This document shows positions 46,514 through 57,978 of a stretch of 64,000 bases of DNA, in pieces. The position numbers and the translations under genes were made by a program. This DNA comes from Liolophura sinensis. Taxonomy: Eukaryota > Mollusca > Polyplacophora > Chitonida > Chitonidae. The notes below the pieces were generated by a model that worked only from the letters and a program-made list of their open reading frames with translations, was not told the DNA's origin and did not search any database. How positions within the stretch are numbered: position 1 is the stretch's first letter; each line of letters begins with the position of its first letter. The stretch is from assembly GCF_032854445.1 (NCBI RefSeq), contig NC_088306.1, forward strand, positions 14,129,386-14,193,385. Reading direction: 5' to 3'.

Positions 46514-48109
46514 GCATCTTGTAAAGAATACCAGATGAATATCACAGTCTGTTTGTGTATATTTCGTATTCAAAACGCACTAATAAGCTCCAAGCAGTAC
46601 TTTCTTTGCTTTATGGCTTCAGAAAACCGTTGTATAGTCTCAAACATATTCATAAGAACATAATAGGAAAAAGATAGAACCAAATCCCCGTAGCCTTTCT
46701 TTTAACTGTCTGTATTCCCCACAAGAAATAGATGGTGCTGCTTTGTCACTGACAGAGGATAGCTGTGAAAAGAGTGCAAAACAAGACGAGCGCTCATTAA
46801 TCAACGTCACAAAACTTTGGGCCTTTTGTGAAAGCTTTCAAAGTTATGGACACGTATGAAGCTAGCCTTATAAACAATGAAGTACTCGGTTTCAAAGGTA
46901 TCTTTCCACGATTACTTTCTTACTCGGTACCAACTCAGAAGAATGGAGTCCAGGAATGTGATGAAAACGGAAGAGCAAAGTGCTATAATCACTTATAGGT
47001 TCAGATCAGTATGTACTACACGATAAAATGACGAACCCGAGGAATTATTATCTAAATCATAGAATCTCACGGAGAACTAACTCTTGTAAGGTTTTTGTAC
47101 ATTGGACGTATGGCTTTATGTTCACATCAATCACGTCGACGTATGTCTCCGTCTTGAATAGTGAGATCACAGTTTCCCGGCGCCAAACACAAAGAAGCCT
47201 TAATCTGTTGGCCATCTCGAAGACTTTAATATCAGAATCAAGATAATCTAGACACAGGCCAGTTGTTTACTCCAAGCCCGTTGATGTTCTTTTTCTACTT
47301 GCATGGTCATACTCATTACAGCGGATGCGCAGTTCTCTATGTTTGCTTTCGCTATCACTGCCACCAGTAGCAAATTTTGTACACAAATCTTGAATAACGC
47401 CGAGAAGACTAGAGCCATGATGATGAGACAGGAAGTGATGTCAGGGAATGCAAAAACTTTGTTTCTAATAGTACTTTATATTCACCCATTGTCTTTATCT
47501 AGAGCATACACAACATTATTCTAATCAACACTATCAACACTTTTATTGCTGAATGCCGATTAAATACTTCCGCGCGAAGACAGGAGTGGTGATGCTACAT
47601 CTAATCAAGCCTACGTGTGTCATCCGGGGTCTAAAGGTCAAGCTTGTCTAGTAGTGGCAGTGATCTAAAGCGAACGTAGAATGTGGCATATGGTCTGTAA
47701 GGAGTAGGCATGCATAATATGTATAATGCACATTGCATCTCTTATTCTGATGACGGTTAATTTTAAGACACGTTTGTTTAGTGAACATTAAGATATAGCA
47801 CACCGTGTTCGAGTAATTAATATACGAGAGAGGACTGGTAATTTGTCTCCTGCTCTCGGTTTGTTCCTGTGTGCGTTGATGACGATATGTGATTGCCTGC
47901 GGATATCTTCAGCAACGCTTGTTGGAAATCATATGTCAGATCCACGATGTTAGTTGCAATTTATTAGACCCTACTGGTCCAGAATTACTCGAAATGCCGC
48001 GTTGTCATAACATACACGCACGATATGCAGTTATATTAAAACAGTGAAATGGAACCAGGCCACGGAGATTAGTCCACACACAGAACCTTGGTTTTAGCAG
48101 GAGTGCACT

Positions 48110-48236
48110 GTGAAGGACTATAACATCAAGAATGAAACCAGAGCAGTGAAGACAGTTAATAAATGGGCACACGTATCACCAGTGAAATCTCAATTAACCT
48201 CAGTTAGGACTTTATTTAAACCATTCATGTGCATGC
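48110..48236 (-). repeat. Interspersed repeat family C copy, more diverged
   Basis: 'ccagagcagtgaagacagtt' and 'aacctcagttaggactttat' fall in the family order, but with a deletion in the middle. Confidence 0.6.
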
Positions 48237-48693
48237 TTAAAGAGTAGTAACGTATCCGTCCATTAGACAATAAATATCAAACATAAATTCATCGAAATGT
48301 GGTACCGTATAACTGTTAAAAAATAATGTGCTTCCAGTTGTACAATCAACAGGGCTAACATCTCTGGATGCCATAGTTCCAAAGCGGGAAATCATTCTCT
48401 ACTCAGTTAAAACTGAACAGATTAACACAGGCGGTTGCCTATGGTCTCGGCCGATACAGCATGAGCTTGATTCCATCTCTGATAACTATACTCATCCGAG
48501 GCTTTGAACGATTCATGCTGTACATGTGGGTGTTTTCAAAATGCCTTTCTGCAACGACGTAATTGTTAGTTTGATGTTGGTGGTTCTCTTGATTTTTGTT
48601 TTCAAAAAAGCTGATAATGTGTTACCTAGAATTCTTTGAACACGCCTCCTCTTTCAGTTAATTGCTTCATATTGTCTTTTATTTTCTTAATTT

Positions 48694-48893
48694 CGCTGTG
48701 ATTTCAAGTCCAGCTCATGCTGGCTTCCTGTCCGGCCGTACGTGGGAAGGTTTGCCAGCAACCTGCGGATGGTCGTGGGTTTCCCCCGGGCTATGCCCGG
48801 TTTCCACCCTCCATGGCCGCCGTCGTATAAGTGAAACATTCTTGAGTACGGCGTAAAACACCAATCAAATAAATAAATAAATAAATAAATCAA
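48694..48893 (+). mobile_element. SINE family A, 5'-truncated insertion
   Basis: It starts within the B-box region ('gatttcaagtcc') and ends in (aaat)n. A 14-bp duplication (tattttcttaattt) lies at 48680 and 48894. Confidence 0.88.
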
Positions 48894-49548
48894 TATTTTC
48901 TTAATTTGAAATCAAAGCATTCTATTCATGCAATAGCTTTAGACTTTGTGCATGCTATTGAAAAAAATACCGAAATGGAATTGCTTACAAAAACAGCTTT
49001 TCAGACAGATAAAAATAAACCAGATTAATACAGAATATATTATTGCTTATAATTATAAGTTTATATAAGTTTTTAAGCATTGTCGACGGATCTCAATGTC
49101 TTCGCATTTTGAGGATGTGGCATTTGACCGATTGCACTGCCTCCAACTATGTATAGTACATCTATGTACTCCACCAAACTTGTGAGAAATAATGTGGCGA
49201 GGAAAAACACTTTTCGGACAGCACAGCTCTGTATAAGTAAATTTGTGGAGGTTGCCTTCCCCATCAAGTCAAACTGGCGATAATCAAGGCTTATGGCGCA
49301 TGTCCCACACGTACGAGCAGGCGAACACAGTACACATCATGCGCCATTGATAATGAATGAAGTATATGTATGTTTCCCCGCACAATGGCGCCTCATGACC
49401 GTCCTAGTATAAAACATTATTACATTACCAGTTTGCCTACTAATCGTCATGGCAGAGGCAGGAGTGAGCAATAGACAAGTCGTGTCAGGCACGAGTTACT
49501 TCAGGCGGGAATGGTCCCAATGTGTTTATGAATTTGAAAAAAGATTAA

Positions 49549-50259
49549 TTAATATTCCGTCTTGCCAGCTGTCCATGGCAGGCTATTGAGAGTTGACAAT
49601 CTGAAGTTACTTACGGACAGTCGGGGTACGGCGTCGGCTAGATAACCAGTCCTGCTGGAAATCTCCGATACGCGCCGGTTAATTTCTTCCAGGGTGCTCC
49701 TGTTTTGTCGAAACTGCTCCTGCTCCTTCAGGTTTTGTTCCAGGAGCTCTCTTATCACCACTTCTTCTTGTTTCAGAGCGTTCAGAACCCGCTCCGTGTC
49801 CGACTGTTGGTGCTCGAAGTACGTTCTTAACTTCGACAGTTCGTCGTCAGCGCCGACTAGGTCATTTCCGTGTTCCACGTGAAATTTCGGTCCCGATGAT
49901 TCGTCCTCTGTTTTCGGGGCCTCTTCAGGGGTTTCCTTTTCATCTTTCAGGGGGTCTCGTTTCTCAGTCTCTATAGGAACACGTACGCGAACTTCCGCCA
50001 TGGTCTCCCGCTCGTCGTATGGCTGATAATACGTGTCAGCATAAACCCCGCTGTCAGGTCTGTATGATGGGCCATAATACGGCTCAGGGTCGATCTTCAG
50101 TGCATCCGAAAAACGAACTGGATCGCACAAAACAAGTTTTTCGGCCAGGTTACTGTGAAATGTTTTCATTAACACTTCGAGAAATCGTTTGAATGTGCTT
50201 GTGCCCCTTTTCCTCAATATGTCGATAAGATGCGAAACTTGGTCCGAAGTTGCCATTTT
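49549..50259 (-). CDS. CARD protein exon 2
   Basis: This exon codes 236 residues and a stop: the C-terminal half of the CARD, the Tyr/Pro-rich patch, the acidic linker and the coiled coil. The acceptor AG is at 50261-50260 after a T-rich tract. The exon happens to begin AAAATGGCA, so an in-frame ATG could mislead a gene finder into calling it a complete gene without the first CARD helices. Confidence 0.82.
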   Translation of the reverse strand, partial: KMATSDQVSHLIDILRKRGTSTFKRFLEVLMKTFHSNLAEKLVLCDPVRFSDALKIDPEPYYGPSYRPDSGVYADTYYQPYDERETMAEVRVRVPIETEKRDPLKDEKETPEEAPKTEDESSGPKFHVEHGNDLVGADDELSKLRTYFEHQQSDTERVLNALKQEEVVIRELLEQNLKEQEQFRQNRSTLEEINRRVSEISSRTGYLADAVPRLSVSNFRLSTLNSLPWTAGKTEY

Positions 50260-50975
50260 CTGTAATAAAAGGGAATATCCGCGATAAATGTATTTGTAAC
50301 TACACGTTAGTGACGAAAGCACTGTACAGCCACTGTAAATGTTTGATATATGTAAAATAATCTTCATTGAAAGAAATCACACTGGTCGAGGACCCTGCGC
50401 CTTTATTAACACACAAATGGCAAACTCATGTGTGTTACATGAAATATAACTAAGCAGTGCTAAAATGATTCTTTTCAGACACTTTTAAACTAAATATAAA
50501 TTAAGTCCGTTTGTTGCGAGCGTTTTTACAAGGAGAGTTTTCTCTTCTGAACCAAAAGGATTCTGAGTCAAAGAAGCGTAGGCTAACTGGTGCGCGGCAT
50601 ATGATTAATCCAAATGGTGATATATTCGAATCATAGAAAGTGACAGAAAAGGTAATAAATAATGCAAGCAATTAGATGATATATAGGGGTGTATGTTTTT
50701 TGTATATCTACATCTATAATTACAGTATATATGAATAGAGGCTTTAATATCTCATTATGGCATTATCTTGTTTAACGGTGACAATGCTATACTATAACAA
50801 TCAACTTAATTCCCAAAACAGCCCCAACCTCCATTTTTCTTTTTGTAGTTTCAGAGATGACGTCATCCTCTCTCAGCAGGTCTAGGACTGTGGGTGACAG
50901 GACCAGCTGTCGGTGAATCAAGGACCGGCATCTGTCAAGGACGTTCTCCACAGCCGCGGTGTCCATCTTGGTCAA
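49549..50975 (-). CDS. CARD plus coiled-coil protein, two exons
   Basis: Joining 50975-50829 to 50259-49549 gives a 285-residue protein. The donor is GAG|GTTGGG and the acceptor TTTTATTACAG|AAAATG; the junction is phase 0. The split falls inside a death-fold CARD. Exon 1 gives helices 1-3 (VLDRCRSLIHRQLVLSPTV, then LLREDDVISETTKRKME). Exon 2 completes helices 4-6 (HLIDILRKRGTSTFKRFLEVL), with the LLdiLxxRG...F..F..L pattern typical of CARDs. After it come a Tyr/Pro-rich patch (about 108-130), an acidic linker (about 130-185) and a heptad-like coiled coil (about 187-251). CARDs are homotypic interaction modules for caspase, NF-kB and RLR-type signalling. CARD plus coiled coil resembles scaffold proteins of the CARD9/CARD11 kind, but this one is much shorter and lacks their other domains, so no orthology is claimed. 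An alternative initiator is the ATG at 50966. Confidence 0.82.
50829..50975 (-). CDS. CARD protein exon 1
   Basis: This exon codes 49 residues, the N-terminal half of the CARD. It ends in GAG before GT at 50828-50827. Two in-frame ATGs (50975 and 50966) open it. Read on without splicing, the frame soon runs into a stop, which supports the splice. Confidence 0.75.
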
Positions 50976-51784
50976 TCTTTTATTTTACCTTGTAGAATTT
51001 TTTATGTCTCTGAACTCCTTTCTTGTTGGATAGCACTGACTGGAAACTGAAAATGGCAAATCATTATCGAGGGCCCCAGGGGAAAAAGTATAGCATCGAT
51101 CAAATCTCCAGCAGTCAGTGGGTATTGGATATCACAAGTTAGAAACCAGCTACCGCTGATATCGAGAAGTTTTAGCTCGAGGTTTTTTTCCTAGGGCTGT
51201 AACTTGGTCGCCGAAAAATTTGAAATATCATTCAATACAAATTTTATCAGTGAAATGAATAAATAAATAACTTCAAATTATCGTCGCTCGAACGTGTATT
51301 TTATGAACGTGGACTACTTGTTATGACAGATAACGTGGAATAAACTTGAAAGAAACGAAAAGTGCAATTGCTCATTTCACGGGAAAATTAGGGGAAAAAT
51401 GTAATTGGGGAATATAATGATCGCAGTTTAATTTACATGTACATATACCGTGTTGCTTGTTTAAACGTCGAAGTTTAGATAGGTTTCGCTTATACATTCA
51501 AGTTTTCCAGGAAAATCCTCCGAACAGATATATTTCACATTCATCTACAAAGCAGAAATACAAAATGCCAGTAGATCCCGTGTATAAATGATCAAAACAT
51601 AATTACTTGACTGTAGAGGTTTGATAGGCCTGTAACCAAACAGGTACTTTTGAAGATAAAGCCGCTCACACTGTTCGTTTATAAGGATTTGCTGAGCTTA
51701 AGTGGTCGGCTGTCTCCTACGGCTGTTCACATAGTGTAAAGTTCGTTCAAGAGCATTTGTCTTCAGTAATATGGTACGCATAAC

Positions 51785-51935
51785 AGTACGTCACACGTGG
51801 GAAGGTTAGTCAGTAACGTGCCAACGGTCGGTGGTTTACTAATACCCGGCATTCCGGTTTCCTCCACCAATGAAACTGACCTCGCATATGTGAAAAATTT
51901 TCGCAAAAATAAATTAACCAAATAATAAATAAATA
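51785..51935 (+). mobile_element. SINE family A relic, body and tail
   Basis: It reads 'cacacgtgggaaggttagtc', 'cggtttcctccaccaatgaa' and '(aataaat)n', in the order of the intact element but with many substitutions. Confidence 0.65.
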
Positions 51936-52329
51936 AATCCGACGATGAAGAGAGAGTTATTTTCGACTTACCCGCTATTCAGTATATGCACACAGAAAGT
52001 CTACTTCATATATAAGTGTCGTAAGTTAAAGTATGTAAACGCTCTATGGCCGATCCCTGACAAGTGTCAAAACACACAATATATGCGTGTTCAGAAACCT
52101 AACACGGAATTTATATGGCTACTATCTACATACACATGTCTTCAAGTGTCGGAAAATAATGGTAACTAGGTGAGCATGCTTTAAACACTCAAAACATTTC
52201 CTTTCATTTATTTGCCATTTGGCTTACACCTTTATACAATTGTTCACAGTTCAAAGTCAACTCAATGCGGTTTGTGAGGTCAACAACTGTATAGCGAAAT
52301 GACTTTTGTATTCGTCCGTTCCACGTCAG

Positions 52330-52615
52330 CGATCACCACTGGACAAGATATTGCACTCTCCTATATTTCGCACTGGAACACTCTCACCATGGATACATAC
52401 TTACGTAGACTTCTGAACAGACAGCATGATGTTCGCCAGTCTACGTCTGTTTAGTTCTTGTACCCTTTCACTCGGCCTGTTCAAGTACTGGACAAATAAT
52501 GCAGTTTTGCCTAAATTCCACGCTGGAGCACCTTCAAGGTGTGTACGTGTCTACACAGTCATCTGAACTCTCAGCATGATATTTGCGCCAGCCTACATAT
52601 ATTCTTGTACGTGTA
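52330..52615. repeat. Diverged direct duplication, about 150 bases
   Basis: 'actggacaagatattgcact' ... 'cgcactggaacactctcacc' ... 'cagcatgatgttcgccagtc' recurs as 'actggacaaataatgcagtt' ... 'cgctggagcaccttcaaggt' ... 'cagcatgatatttgcgccag'. Confidence 0.65.
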
Positions 52616-53095
52616 TGAACATATAACAAGACAAGAAGATTCTAGCTGGTTCAGTCTGGCTGTTTATGCGTTGTCTAGCAACAAAAGACCAATGAGGTGA
52701 CAGGCTCGAATCCAGCTCTTGCAGATGCATGGATTCAAGTCTGATTTTAGTTATTGTCAGGTACATGTCCCTGACGAAGTGTGGTTTCTTACTCAGGTTG
52801 CGATTACTGTTAAAGACTTCCCTGAAAGAATGTACAAAGAAACTGCGTGTCTCGCCTTGTTAAGAATTTCCTTGGTGAGCGGTAATCCAGAGCAGATCTA
52901 GGCTAAAAGCGCTGTAGGATGGTAGATGCGTATACGACTGTAGATGAATCAGTGATACGGAGTACACAAAAATATATTTGCAGGAACAAAGTATATACTG
53001 ATTTTTTTTATCTATAAATAATGCGTGGACGATTTTACAAATTTACGTGTGCCAATAATAACAGCTACATTCACAAATTCACATTATATCATTAA

Positions 53096-53142
53096 TTATT
53101 TATTTATTTTACTGGAGTTTTACGTCGTACTTAAGAATATCT
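53096..53142 (-). mobile_element. SINE family A tail fragment
   Basis: 'tttatttattttactggagt' then 'tttacgtcgtacttaagaat', with no body beyond it. Confidence 0.6.
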
Positions 53143-53205
53143 CTTCTTCAAGGCATTGGGGGTTAAGGACAGAGGCAAGCGGAGCACCTGTGGTAAACCA
53201 TAGAC

Positions 53206-54000
53206 ATGGTTAACGGACTGATTTTCATGGCATTTTTTGTGCTTTGTTTAGCGTTGGATCAAGGACAAATCCGTTACATTCTGGTGTTCATCGGGATCAG
53301 AATGTATGGAATTTTAAATGATTCTTCGCCATGTGAAATGGTTGTCAGGTACATGACGGGAAAAGTTGAGTGGATTTTGATGAAAATTTTAGAATTAATC
53401 CATATCATTTTGGTGGCGAGTCGGATTTGGATCCGGATCCAGGAATTTCTTACGCGGATCTTCACTTTTGCTTGATGACGTATTTAAATGAGTTATTGAT
53501 GGATTTCCGATTTTGATGACATTTCACGCACAGCTTGGCTTTGGCACTAAGCTTTATCGTGCTGATCGAGAATGGGGAATTTTTCAAACGATTTTTCGCC
53601 TCTACCAGATATGTATGTATGTATGCATGCACCTATGTATGTACGTGTGTGTGTGTGTGTGTATGTGCGTGTATGCATGAATGTATGTACGCATGCTCAG
53701 TGCTGGTCGCCAAGACAGTCTAGAGCACGTTCCTTACCAGATATGTCTGTTTAAGCGCAAATTTTGGAGAACAGCTATGCATCAATTTTAATAAAACTTT
53801 GTGGAAGCACACTTTGTCCATTTAATGCGTGTATGCATGTATGTATGTACGCATGCTCAGTGCTGGTCGCCAAGACAGTCTAGAGCACGTTCCTTACCAG
53901 ATATGTCTGTCTAAGCGCAAATTTTGGAGAACAGCTATGCATCAATTTTAATAAAACTTCGTGGAAGCACACTTTGTCCATTTGATCTTCAGTGAAGTGT
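53206..54000 (+). repeat. Probable interspersed repeat with a 'ggatccggatccagg' core
   Basis: The stretch around 53420-53450 ('gatttggatccggatccagg' then 'aatttcttacgcggatcttc') resembles a repeat I recall from other invertebrate genomes. It includes the 160-bp duplication. The 89-codon frame at 53206 is probably part of it, not a gene. Confidence 0.4.
53666..53985. repeat. 160-bp tandem duplication
   Basis: Bases 53666-53825 are repeated at 53826-53985 with only a few changes (for example gtttaagc versus gtctaagc, actttgtgg versus acttcgtgg). A (gt)n/(atgt)n tract lies just before it at 53600-53690. Confidence 0.9.
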
Positions 54001-55298
54001 TGGGAATGCCTTCCAGTTATTTGATTGGAGTTTCAGGCTTTACCAAGCAACATTTCAATTACATGACGGTGCTAAGGCTTAAGTGTGGTGTAATCTGGGT
54101 AGCGTCCTGTGTTGCATTCGAGCGCCCCAGACTAAATATCCAGCGGGAGTTGAAATAGAACCTGCGGTAAAAATAAAAGGGTCGCTCAACACACATTCAA
54201 AATACAAGTAACCCATGCTATTAGAATATGATTTATGATGATTTCTTTATTATTTGATTGACATGTTTGGTCGCCACTAACAGCACGCAGGCCTACACAT
54301 TACGGTACATGCAGTGACAATCGCCTTTAGGACCTTTAACATTAGCCCACACGTTGTTCAAACTACTGTGTTGCATTTTTTTCTCCTTTCCTTTTTTTCC
54401 GTAAGCTGTCAACAAAGATAGCTAACAACTTTGTTACTGTATGCTAAGGGGATTATGGTAAAAAAACCAAACAAAAGCTTATAACCACATAGCTGTGACC
54501 TTCCAACATAGCTGTGACCTCGTGGAATAGTCTGTTTAGTCTGATCTAAGTAACTATATCGTTAAGTCGCTGCTGAACGGTAAAGACCACATTTACGCCT
54601 ACAGTCCTACGTTAGGCTAATTTAATATGAGCAAGTATTACGCAATGAGACAAACAACATCACGTCTTTTACAAGTATTGGCTTCTACCATTCTCGGCAC
54701 AGCACACATATGCATGGTTCAGGGGCCTCTTGTACAAAGCAAGAGTGGGTTGACTGTAGTACCATGGCAACATGTGTTTTTAATATGTGTCGCCATGCTA
54801 GTTACAATCGGCTTAGTCTACCGTTGCTTTGTTCAAACAGGTCCTGGTGACAAACTTAAAAATTTAATATTTACATATCTATCTGAAATTGAAACTTATA
54901 ATCTCAATATTTCAACATTTACTTCCAATGCCTCAGCACAGCTTACATTCACACCAGTTATCACACACTTTGGTGTGTTAATCTTCGCCCTATATTATAG
55001 ATTTATCGGACAGTTAGAGACTTGCATATGCATCTCACACTATAACATTTAAAGGACAGGCTGACATTTGCCAGACACATCATCATTCATTGGATTTTTT
55101 GACGCTTCGATCGTGTTAATGCAAGTTCGCAGATTCGGATTTGCCGCATCACGTGAAGGGAACTTATAATCTGGCTATTTACTGAACATTTTGGGACAGT
55201 GATTTTTTTTCAAATGCCGCGGTGAAAAACACATAATCTGAAACATCACACCCTGGAAGTAAAACCAGAGCTGCCAAGCCAGTGTAAAAGACGACAAT

Positions 55299-55430
55299 TC
55301 CCATGAAATCCGGCCTCCAACCAAAGACTGTTAATACCAAATCCATGAAATCCGGCCTCCAACCAAAGACTGTTAACACCTAATCCATGAAATCCGGCCT
55401 CCAACCAAAGACTGTTAACACCTTATCCAT
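55299..55430. repeat. 42-bp tandem repeat, three units
   Basis: 'ccatgaaatccggcctccaa' plus 'ccaaagactgttaacaccta' plus 'at', three copies with two or three differences, then a partial fourth (ccatgaatgc). Confidence 0.88.
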
Positions 55431-56626
55431 GAATGCTAATCTGTGTTTCGATATACATTATAAACATACAGTAATCATATCAAATACATTTAAACTATAA
55501 ACCTAAAGCTCTGATATCCTGGACCCATGTTAGACAGTTAAAACCCTGTACTGGACTTTGCTTGAGGCATTTGCGTAATAACAGAACATTTACTTGATAT
55601 AATACATCATATTTTATCGCGGATCTGGCACAGTCTTACATCATACATACTGAGCCATATACTTAACATGGACTTTTAAGGCACAATAAACACACATTGT
55701 GGTCTATTCCACAAGCCAGTCCTGACTTCATCCACAATTTAAGCCTTGTCACAATGATTAATATTTGCTACTGGAAGATGGAATTATGACATTTGATGGA
55801 AAGACAGCATTGATCAGGTGGTCAATAGTGTTATTCTGACGATCTAAGAAGAAACTCTAAAATCGTATTTCAAATTTTGACAGGACATCTCTTTATAAAA
55901 TTGCCCTATGGTGTCAATCCACTAGCAAACTTAACAGAATATATTGGACAATAAAAAACACTCTACCCTGGCCAATCAATTTCATGCATGACCAGCAAAC
56001 AAAACAAAAAATCAACAAATCGTTCAGGAGTGTTAAACAAGGAAAATTATGATACATACTAAAAATACAGTTAACAAATATTTATATAACAACAACTATT
56101 GCAAGCGTCGCATACAGGGCTTTTGGGGTCCCACTGGAATGAAACTTGATTCATTTTTTGATCAATTATTGCATAATATAATACTGGTACAGTAACATCT
56201 AAATAAGCAGAAATTCACCACACATATTTACATATGTACATGTGGAGTGTCATGTCTGGTGTCTTCAGCATGATACTTCTGTGGCGGCATTGACTCGCCC
56301 TGACAAAGTAGATACAGTCTTTGTACACACACCAAATGAGTTCTCGTGTACCTATAACTGAAAAAATTGTTAAATATGACACGAAAACAAAAGCATACAT
56401 ACATACATACATTATAATGCACAAGTGTATAGTCTGTGGAAAAAAATTAAAATATTTAGAAGAACCTATACAGAAGGACAGTATTACTGTATATTTGTCA
56501 CTACATGTACACATCGTTAACATCACGCATAATCTGGTAGATTCGCACAATATGCATGAAAGCCTGATAACAACAGTTTTATTCAGTACATGGGTAAATG
56601 TATTTTAATGGGTTTATCACTGAGTG

Positions 56627-56938
56627 CTTGGGGTTTAACGTCGCACTTAACAATTTTTCAGTCATATGACCACAAAGGAATCCTTAGAGTGCATGTAATA
56701 TGCCTCCTTGTTGCAGGACGGAATTCCACTGCTCTTTTATCCATTTGCTGCTTCACTGAAACGCCTTACCAAAGGCAAGTAAACCGTCCCGCCCAAGCCA
56801 TTATACTGATGCAGGTCAACCAGTCATTGCACTATCCCTTTCATGCTGAACACCAAGCGAGGAAGTAACAATTTCCTCTTTTAAGGTCTTGGGTGTGACT
56901 CGATCCAGAATGACCCTGGATCTACCACTCCAAAAGCA
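56627..56938 (-). mobile_element. Interspersed repeat family B, near full length
   Basis: Opposite-strand copy from 'tgcttggggtttaacgtcgc' to 'gaccctggatctaccactcc'. A short plus-strand fragment of the same 3' end is at about 56355-56412. Confidence 0.82.
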
Positions 56939-57837
56939 GGACAATGGATTTATCAAGTATATATCGCATATGTATTGTAAAACAAATATATATATACATG
57001 GACCAAAATTATTTTGAATACCATTGATTTGTGTGTTTAGCATTATTTTTAAATACAAGCAAAAATGAATGATGCTTTGTACTCCAGGAAAATATATACA
57101 TACACTGTGGTGGGATTATTTTGAATTCTTGTTTTAAAAAATACAAGAGCACAAATCAAAAAATGTCAGCAAAAACCTGGTGTACAACAATAATGGACTA
57201 CCTAATATATATTAAATCAGGTACTACAGTTTAACAGTTGTGAAAACATGAAAAATTTGAACTAAATGAATGAGGATGCCAACATGTAATTTCTAATAGA
57301 TATTTTGTAATAGTTTGTCTCCCCTTACATGTCCCCGTTTCAATCTCGTTCATCGTAGTCCTTCTACTCTCATATCACATGGCAAGAAAAGTATTGTAAA
57401 CTTTTTGCACCATTCATTCCAAACTCGCACATCTTATCACAGATAAAATCCACTAGAATGCTAATACTTCAGGACAAAACCTTGCCATAAAGACATTATG
57501 CTCGAAGCTTGTAGGTCAATTTGCTTCTTTGCGGCTTGGTGAATATATATAATGGCTAAGCCACACACACATTTAAACATTACATTCACCAGGTGAATAA
57601 ATAATAATATATCACACAACATCAAAATCAATACAAATTCAACCAAAATCAGGAACAGGATTTGGCCCAATTCACAACTACATAAGCGCTAAAATGCATC
57701 CCATGATATAAATGGCGCAGGTATTGTTGAGTACTACATCACTCAAAAGTACTGCTTCAGCGCTATAAGGCTATATGTACATCTAGACTACCAGTGATAC
57801 AGTCATGACGTCGTAGATTAAATGTAGTGGACGCTCT

Positions 57838-57978
57838 TTATGTTGACGCTCCCGCACGTTCTACTGTTGGGATCTCTTCCATTCGACAGCTCACACAGCC
57901 CCTCCTTGACAGATTCACAACAGCTGCGATGAAGAAGACTAATCCCATCACACCAAAATAACCACCATTCACGGCAAA
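57838..57978 (-). CDS. SLC19-like exon 4 (last coding)
   Basis: The acceptor is TTTTTGCAG|TTTGCC. The exon codes 46 residues (last membrane helix [16 protein letters not shown], then a short Cys-containing tail) and a TAA-type end at 57838. No clear polyadenylation signal was found in the next 400 bases. Confidence 0.88.
   Translation of the reverse strand, partial: FAVNGGYFGVMGLVFFIAAVVNLSRRGCVSCRMEEIPTVERAGAST

Larger units (their letters stand above)
39690..49548. other. Intergenic between the GPCR and the CARD gene
   Basis: It holds two truncated SINEs with target duplications, a family B copy, five family C copies and small foldbacks. A 95-codon frame at 43387-43674 (with VKCCFGNGSCDYR) has no supported homology. 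In 42600-43380, 44100-44690, 46520-47300 and 48240-48680 nothing is recognised. Confidence 0.55.
50976..57837. other. Intergenic between the CARD gene and the SLC19 gene
   Basis: Several decayed SINEs, three tandem or direct duplications and one family B copy. A tRNA-like B box ('caggctcgaatccagc') near 52705 marks another old SINE head. In 51000-51780, 54180-55240, 55440-56350 and 56940-57830 no gene was recognised. Confidence 0.55.

Noticed and set aside
15300-50975. Functional TLR-CARD gene cluster
   Set aside because: The idea rests only on linkage over about 30 kb, with a GPCR and a dead LINE in between. Animal gene order rarely implies a pathway, so it is kept only as a remark.
54627-55052. 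141-codon open frame with two hydrophobic stretches
   Set aside because: No family motif was recognised, and hydrophobic frames are expected in T-rich DNA. It is the best of the unassigned frames, but there is no second line of evidence.
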